Of a DNA stretch of 64,000 nucleotides, positions 59,746 to 64,000 are shown in pieces. The DNA comes from Salinimicrobium sp050750585 (GTDB lineage: Bacteria > Bacteroidota > Bacteroidia > Flavobacteriales > Flavobacteriaceae): assembly GCF_050750585.1 (NCBI RefSeq), contig NZ_JBOJLM010000017.1, positions 1 to 64,000 on the forward strand, given 5' to 3'. Positions within the stretch are counted from its first letter, which is position 1; every line of letters begins with the position of its first letter. The position numbers and the translations under genes are program-made. The notes below the pieces were generated by a model. That model was not told the DNA's origin. It ran no database searches and saw only the letters and a program-made list of their open reading frames with translations.

Positions 59746-61335
59746 ATGAAAAACTTCCTGTACGCTTTACTTTCCGGAATTTTACTGGCCTTAGCCTGGC
59801 CTACTTATGGTTTCCCCCTGCTGTTGTTCTTTGCTTTCGTGCCTTTGCTTTACGCAGAACACAGCATCAGGATCAAGCAGGCACATAACAGGAAATGGAA
59901 GATCTTTGGCCTTTCCTACCTGAGCTTCATTATCTGGAATTTAGTTACTACCTACTGGCTCTACTTTTCCACTCCTTTTGGAGGCATTTTTGCCATCACG
60001 GTAAACTCCCTACTCATGTCGCTGGTGTTCCTACTGTTCCATATAGTGGCAAAAAGGGTAAATTTCAAGGCTTCTTCTTCTTTTCTTATAAGTATCTGGA
60101 TATGTTTTGAGTACCTGCACCTCAACTGGGAATTTTCATGGCCATGGCTCAATCTTGGTAATGCTTTTTCTGAATTTCCTCACTGGATACAGTGGTATGA
60201 ATTTACAGGAACTTTTGGAGGAACACTATGGGTGTGGCTCACAAATATCGCACTCCTGAAGATGTTGCTGCTTTACAAAGAGCACAAAGCAAAAGAAATC
60301 CTTTATCGCGGACTGTTCAAAAACGGACTCCTTATTCTTCTTCCTATTTTGATCTCGTATGTGATCTTATGGAATTATGAAGAGAGTGAAGAAACTATTG
60401 AAGCTGTTGTTTTACAACCCAACATCAACCCTTATACAGAGAAATATTTTACTTCAGATGTCCGCATAGGGCAGTTACTTACCGATCTTGCTGAAGAGGC
60501 AGTCACTCCCGAAACAAAAATAGTCATAGCACCTGAAACTGTTTTCGCCTACGGAACGGTTTTGAGCCGCTTTGAAGATTCTGAAGCCAATTTCTTTACA
60601 AGCCGGTTTGTAAATGAGCATCCAAAAATGTCATTTTTGAGTGGTATTTCCATGTACGAGAGGTTCAATGATCCGGGAAGGGTACGGGAGCAAACCAACC
60701 AGTTAGGACCAAATGACTGGTATGACGATTATAATTCAGCTTTTATGATCTCTGCGAATGATTCAGTGCATTTTTATCACAAATCGAAACTTGTGGTTGG
60801 CGTAGAGAATTTCCCATATCAGGAGGTTTTAAGGCCTCTCCTTGGAAATGTTATGATAGACCTGGGTGGTACAGTCGCTATGAAAACCACGCAGGAGAAA
60901 AGGGCCACTTTTGAAATCCCTACTTCTGAAGAAGTGGGGCCAATAATTTGCTATGAGTCAGTTTATGGAGATTTTGTGACCGGCTACGTTAGAGAAGGGG
61001 CCGACTTTTTAGCTATTATCACTAATGATGCATGGTGGGGCAACACCCAGGGACACAAACAACACCTTAGTTATGCCCGGTTGCGAGCTATTGAAAACAG
61101 GAGAGCCATTGCCAGAAGTGCCAACACGGGAATTTCAGCTTTTATCAACGAAAAAGGCGAAATCACTTCAACCTTAGGATATGAAGAACAGGGAGCTCTT
61201 CGCGGGGAAGTAACTCTCAACGACCGGCTCACCTTTTACAGCCGCTTTGGAGACTACATCGCCAGGGTCTCCCTGTTCCTTGCATTGTTTATTTTTCTGT
61301 TTGCTGTTATACCCTGGAAGAGATCACGCAAATAA
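59746..61335 (+). CDS. lnt: Apolipoprotein N-acyltransferase
   Basis: A 529-residue protein with six N-terminal membrane helices, then the nitrilase-like periplasmic domain. The catalytic triad is visible: Glu in VIAPETVFAYG, Lys in YHKSKLVVGVENFP, and Cys in PIICYESVYG. A final helix ends the protein. It adds the third acyl chain to lipoproteins in the inner membrane, fitting the many lipobox proteins in the window. A copy of the dispersed palindrome lies inside the coding sequence at 60620-60641 (read KMSFLS). Confidence 0.95.
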   Translation: MKNFLYALLSGILLALAWPTYGFPLLLFFAFVPLLYAEHSIRIKQAHNRKWKIFGLSYLSFIIWNLVTTYWLYFSTPFGGIFAITVNSLLMSLVFLLFHIVAKRVNFKASSSFLISIWICFEYLHLNWEFSWPWLNLGNAFSEFPHWIQWYEFTGTFGGTLWVWLTNIALLKMLLLYKEHKAKEILYRGLFKNGLLILLPILISYVILWNYEESEETIEAVVLQPNINPYTEKYFTSDVRIGQLLTDLAEEAVTPETKIVIAPETVFAYGTVLSRFEDSEANFFTSRFVNEHPKMSFLSGISMYERFNDPGRVREQTNQLGPNDWYDDYNSAFMISANDSVHFYHKSKLVVGVENFPYQEVLRPLLGNVMIDLGGTVAMKTTQEKRATFEIPTSEEVGPIICYESVYGDFVTGYVREGADFLAIITNDAWWGNTQGHKQHLSYARLRAIENRRAIARSANTGISAFINEKGEITSTLGYEEQGALRGEVTLNDRLTFYSRFGDYIARVSLFLALFIFLFAVIPWKRSRK

Positions 61336-61391
61336 ACACCTGCAGTAGAATTAATACTTCCGGCATGCAGGAATCTTTTATTACAAATAAT

Positions 61392-62585
61392 TTAATTCTC
61401 GCCGGGAATATTTTCTTCAGAGGTAACGAAAGTATTCTTCCTGCTTTTTTTAATCTTCAGCTGTAAAAGAACAAGCATTGTAAACAGGCTTCCTGTAAAG
61501 ATCAGGAGCAACATAAAGATTTCATGGGAGATGGAGGATATTCCGCCGCCGTAGAAAGCCACCTTCCGGAATCCATTCAAAAAATGAGTAACGGGAATAA
61601 TTTCAGCAAAAGCAGTTATTGCAGGGGGCATTGCCAAAGAAGGCCAGGTAAAGCCGCTTAAAATAAATGCAGGTGTAGAGATCACCATAAGAAGTTCTGT
61701 AGCCTTCAACTGGTTAGGAAATACAATTGAGAACAACATTCCAATTCCCATTGAAGCCAGGGTCAATAAAGTGGTTAAGATTAGCATGGGGATACTGAAG
61801 ATCTCCGCCTCTATCCTGAAGTAAGGCAGAAATTGACTAACTACAGCCCACATAAAAGGAATCAGGATCAGGAAAGGAACAGCCTTTAGAACAATATGAT
61901 AAAATGCCCATTTATGCCTGCCGGCAAGTTCACGAAAATATCCATCTTCAAAATCTCTCGCAAAAACCAGGGCTAAAGCTAAAAATATTACTTGCTGCAT
62001 AATGGCCGCCAATAGTCCCGGGAGCATAAAAGTGAGATAATTCCCGGTAGCATTGTACATCTTATTAAAGTTGATGCTGAAGCTCTCATAAGCTTCAAGA
62101 GCCTGAGCGGGTGGCATTCCCAGTTTTTTCAAACCCTCAATCTCTACACCCGCATTCATGGTCATTAGAACCGCCTGAATATTCTTACTTGCGGTATTGG
62201 CATTAAGAATATTCACCATATTGAGATCTACCCTAACTTCAGGATGCCTTTTTTGCAGGATTGCAGCTTCAAAGCCTTTTGGGATATTCACTACAGCAAT
62301 ATATTCATTTAAAGGCATTTCACTTTGAATCTTTCCGGGGGTATATCTTACATCGCTCACCTTTATGGCCTCATTATCTTCAAAGGCATCTATGAGCCTA
62401 TCGCTAACCGGGGAATGATCTTCATCTACTATGATAATGGGAAGGTTGATCACTTTAGCCTGGCTATAAACATAACCGAGTAAAAATCCGTACAGCACAG
62501 GAGCCCCAAAAAAGATGGCAAGAAGCACTTTGTTTGAAAATATGCGCCGGAATTCTATTTTTAGCAATCTCTTAAAATCCTTCAT
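61392..62585 (-). CDS. ABC-2 type transporter permease
   Basis: A 397-residue membrane protein: one N-terminal helix (LAIFFGAPVLYGFLLGYVYS), a periplasmic domain (about 45-190), then about five helices with the ABC-2 pattern (ATELLMVISTPAFILSGFTWPSLAMP). It resembles YbhR/YhhJ-type permeases of drug exporters. It follows the HlyD gene after 1 bp, and the ATPase gene is not in the window, at least not on this side. It is the last gene of the efflux operon. Confidence 0.92.
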   Translation of the reverse strand: MKDFKRLLKIEFRRIFSNKVLLAIFFGAPVLYGFLLGYVYSQAKVINLPIIIVDEDHSPVSDRLIDAFEDNEAIKVSDVRYTPGKIQSEMPLNEYIAVVNIPKGFEAAILQKRHPEVRVDLNMVNILNANTASKNIQAVLMTMNAGVEIEGLKKLGMPPAQALEAYESFSINFNKMYNATGNYLTFMLPGLLAAIMQQVIFLALALVFARDFEDGYFRELAGRHKWAFYHIVLKAVPFLILIPFMWAVVSQFLPYFRIEAEIFSIPMLILTTLLTLASMGIGMLFSIVFPNQLKATELLMVISTPAFILSGFTWPSLAMPPAITAFAEIIPVTHFLNGFRKVAFYGGGISSISHEIFMLLLIFTGSLFTMLVLLQLKIKKSRKNTFVTSEENIPGEN

Positions 62586-62586
62586 T

Positions 62587-63546
62587 TTAGTGTTTTAATA
62601 TGATGGTGCTGTTCATAAAATAGTTTGCGGCCGCAGTACTTTCAGGAACCAGTTTTAATTCATATACCGGCTCCGATAGTTGATACATTGGTGCTGTACT
62701 TGAAATATCTGAGTAGTGTGCAAGCTGTTTCACCGCAACAAGACGTGAGGATATTTCTTCTTTGGTGTATGGATTGACTACCGTTAAAACATCTCCCACT
62801 TTAAAGTCATAGACCTGGGATTCGGGGATACTAAACCTAAAATACATACTATTTTTTTCGTACCCGTTGAATAATGGGTAGCCTGGAGTAAGTAATTCTC
62901 CTTCACTTAAACTCACAGTTTCAATGGTCATATCTTTGGGTGCAATGAGGTATTGCTCCATAGATGCACTCATCACCTCTTCTTTTGATCCCAATGCCCT
63001 GTCTAACTGTCCCTGTGCCTGGTTGATTTGCTCTGTGCGGGCACCTTTTTCTACTTCCTGCTGTTTTGCCTGCAGGGCATCTACCTGTGCCCGGGCCATT
63101 CCCAGCTTCATTTTCACTTCATCATATTGTTGCCTGCTTACCAAAGAATCCTGGTACATGGCCTCAATCCTTTTAAAAGATTCCTTTGCAAAATCAAGTT
63201 GTGCCTTACCTGCATTGAGCTGTCCTTCAATTTGCTCAAGTTGCTCTAAAGTCGCTCCATTAAACGCCATATCCAGTTGACCCCGGGCTGCTGTAACAGC
63301 ACCTTCGGCTTGCTTCATCTTTGCATTCACTTCAGGAATATCAATGAATGCCAGGGTATCTCCTTTTTTTACTTCCTGGCCTTCTTCCACAGAAATCTCT
63401 ATGATCCTGCCGGGAAGTTTACCGCTAACAGCAATGGTTTCAAATTTCACTTTCCCTCTAAGTGCCGGGATTCTCTCATCATTGTTACAGGAACCAAGGC
63501 TGATAACAGCGATAATGCTCACAATAATTCTACTATATAAGTTCAT
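62587..63546 (-). CDS. HlyD-family periplasmic adaptor lipoprotein
   Basis: A 319-residue protein. MNLYSRIIVSIIAVISLGSC gives lipobox Cys20. VSGKLPGRIIEISVEEGQEVKKGDTLAFIDIPEV is a lipoyl/barrel-sandwich hybrid domain, followed by a long coiled coil (about 75-175, QLDFAKESFKRIEAMYQDS and similar), and a second barrel half. It bridges the ABC permease to the TolC-like channel. The pattern matches the YbhG/YhiI adaptors. It lies 18 bp after the TolC gene. Confidence 0.93.
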   Translation of the reverse strand: MNLYSRIIVSIIAVISLGSCNNDERIPALRGKVKFETIAVSGKLPGRIIEISVEEGQEVKKGDTLAFIDIPEVNAKMKQAEGAVTAARGQLDMAFNGATLEQLEQIEGQLNAGKAQLDFAKESFKRIEAMYQDSLVSRQQYDEVKMKLGMARAQVDALQAKQQEVEKGARTEQINQAQGQLDRALGSKEEVMSASMEQYLIAPKDMTIETVSLSEGELLTPGYPLFNGYEKNSMYFRFSIPESQVYDFKVGDVLTVVNPYTKEEISSRLVAVKQLAHYSDISSTAPMYQLSEPVYELKLVPESTAAANYFMNSTIILKH

Positions 63547-63564
63547 TGTTTCTTTTTTATTTTT

Positions 63565-64000
63565 TTAGTATTCCAGCTGACCTTTGGCGTGACGGAGATC
63601 AATCATTGCCCTTCGCTCCTTAAAAATAGATTCCTGTAGGTGAAATCCTGCCTGTTCAAGGTCTCTGAGGGCATCAAGTACATCGCTAACCGATGCAAGA
63701 TCATTGCGGTACTGCTTGTTCACCATTTCATAAGTTTCTGCGGCAAGGTCGATCTCCTTTTGTACGATTTGCGTGTTCTGCCGGGCAGCTGCAAGGTTGA
63801 GTTCTGCTTTAGTAATAGAGAGAGCAATCATTTCTTCAGCCTCCTTCAGCTTTTCCCTGTATTTAAGAGCTTCAAATTTTGACTGCTTACTTTTAAGGTT
63901 AGCCTGGTTCCCGTCGAAAAGATTCCACTTCACCCCTACCCCTACGTACCATCGTGGATCTAGAAGAGAAAGGTCATCTTCCAATAACTCATAATGTCCT
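63565..64000 (-). CDS. TolC-family outer-membrane efflux protein (partial, C-terminal end)
   Basis: The frame is open to the right edge of the window, so only the C-terminal 145 or so residues are seen. LSLLDPRWYVGVGVKWNLFDGNQ is the second beta-strand pair of TolC-like proteins; after it come helical heptads (ALKYREKLKEAEEMIALSITKAELNLAAARQN) and NKQYRNDLASVSDVLDALRDLEQA. It would form the outer-membrane exit of the efflux system. It is first among the visible genes of the operon TolC-HlyD-permease. Confidence 0.9.
   Translation of the reverse strand, partial: GHYELLEDDLSLLDPRWYVGVGVKWNLFDGNQANLKSKQSKFEALKYREKLKEAEEMIALSITKAELNLAAARQNTQIVQKEIDLAAETYEMVNKQYRNDLASVSDVLDALRDLEQAGFHLQESIFKERRAMIDLRHAKGQLEY

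Noticed and set aside
1..64000. tRNA or rRNA genes
   Set aside because: I found no cloverleaf-like segment with a T-loop consensus and no rRNA-like stretch on either strand by eye.

Overview
The window looks like chromosomal DNA of a marine-type member of the Flavobacteriaceae (phylum Bacteroidota). The inference rests on gene content: two SusC-like TonB-dependent receptors with a carboxypeptidase-regulatory N-terminus, the small ribosome-linked DUF4295 protein next to rpmG/rpmB, the PUR-alpha-like DUF3276 protein, long-form NusB, leucine dehydrogenase, DUF1573/DUF4369/DUF6660 proteins, and AT-rich leaders without strong Shine-Dalgarno sequences. Genus cannot be fixed from the sequence alone. 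No rRNA, tRNA or CRISPR array was recognised.

Layout. 1-2650 is an accessory island: a TIR-domain protein with a Cys/His N-terminal motif, a downstream protein with a CoiA-like zinc ribbon, a cassette-like 106-bp inverted-repeat element joining them, and a degenerate stretch. 2651-16161 is mostly housekeeping on the minus strand: amidase lipoprotein, ftsY, DUF4295-rpmG-rpmB, a 1-kb tandem repeat array, cinA-HPt-FAH-exonuclease, a 2-oxoacid dehydrogenase E2, then an SDR, recR, a sodium:solute symporter and a CoA-binding protein. 16400-25560 holds a TonB receptor, fabH-like KASIII, an S9 peptidase, a secreted six-EF-hand protein, and a TetR/ABC1-kinase pair. 25780-34160 holds htpG, a TPR hybrid histidine kinase, S1/P1 nuclease, HAD phosphatase, DUF819 membrane protein and a DUF4369 lipoprotein. 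34560-42460 holds yajC-DUF1573-nusB, leucine dehydrogenase, an ABC exporter, DUF3276 and an M14 peptidase. 42770-46550 is a probable metal-handling group (DUF6660, TonB receptor, cation-efflux protein) plus csaA. 46920-49960 holds DUF962, a thioredoxin-like protein, a 1-Cys peroxiredoxin and a cyclophilin-FKBP fusion. 50100-51230 is a 90-bp repeat array with an embedded GIY-YIG nuclease. 51279-56726 holds recQ, kdsD, tatC, a carboxymuconolactone-decarboxylase-like protein and lptB. 56730-58800 consists of two repeat arrays, one of them interrupted by an IS200-type element with a nonsense codon. 58806-64000 holds pssA, lnt, and an efflux operon (TolC-like, HlyD-like, ABC-2 permease) running off the right edge.

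The unexplained part of the window is its repeat biology. Several unrelated repeat families sit between ordinary genes: hairpin-bearing arrays with periods near 180, 170, 228 and 90 bp; a duplicated 115-bp element; long-loop hairpins at gene ends; degenerate short tandem repeats; and a dispersed palindrome (half-site TGTCAAAAATG, one base, then its reverse complement) that recurs both between and inside genes. Two single-domain nucleases (HUH-type and GIY-YIG) lie inside two of these arrays and are the obvious candidates for having spread them.
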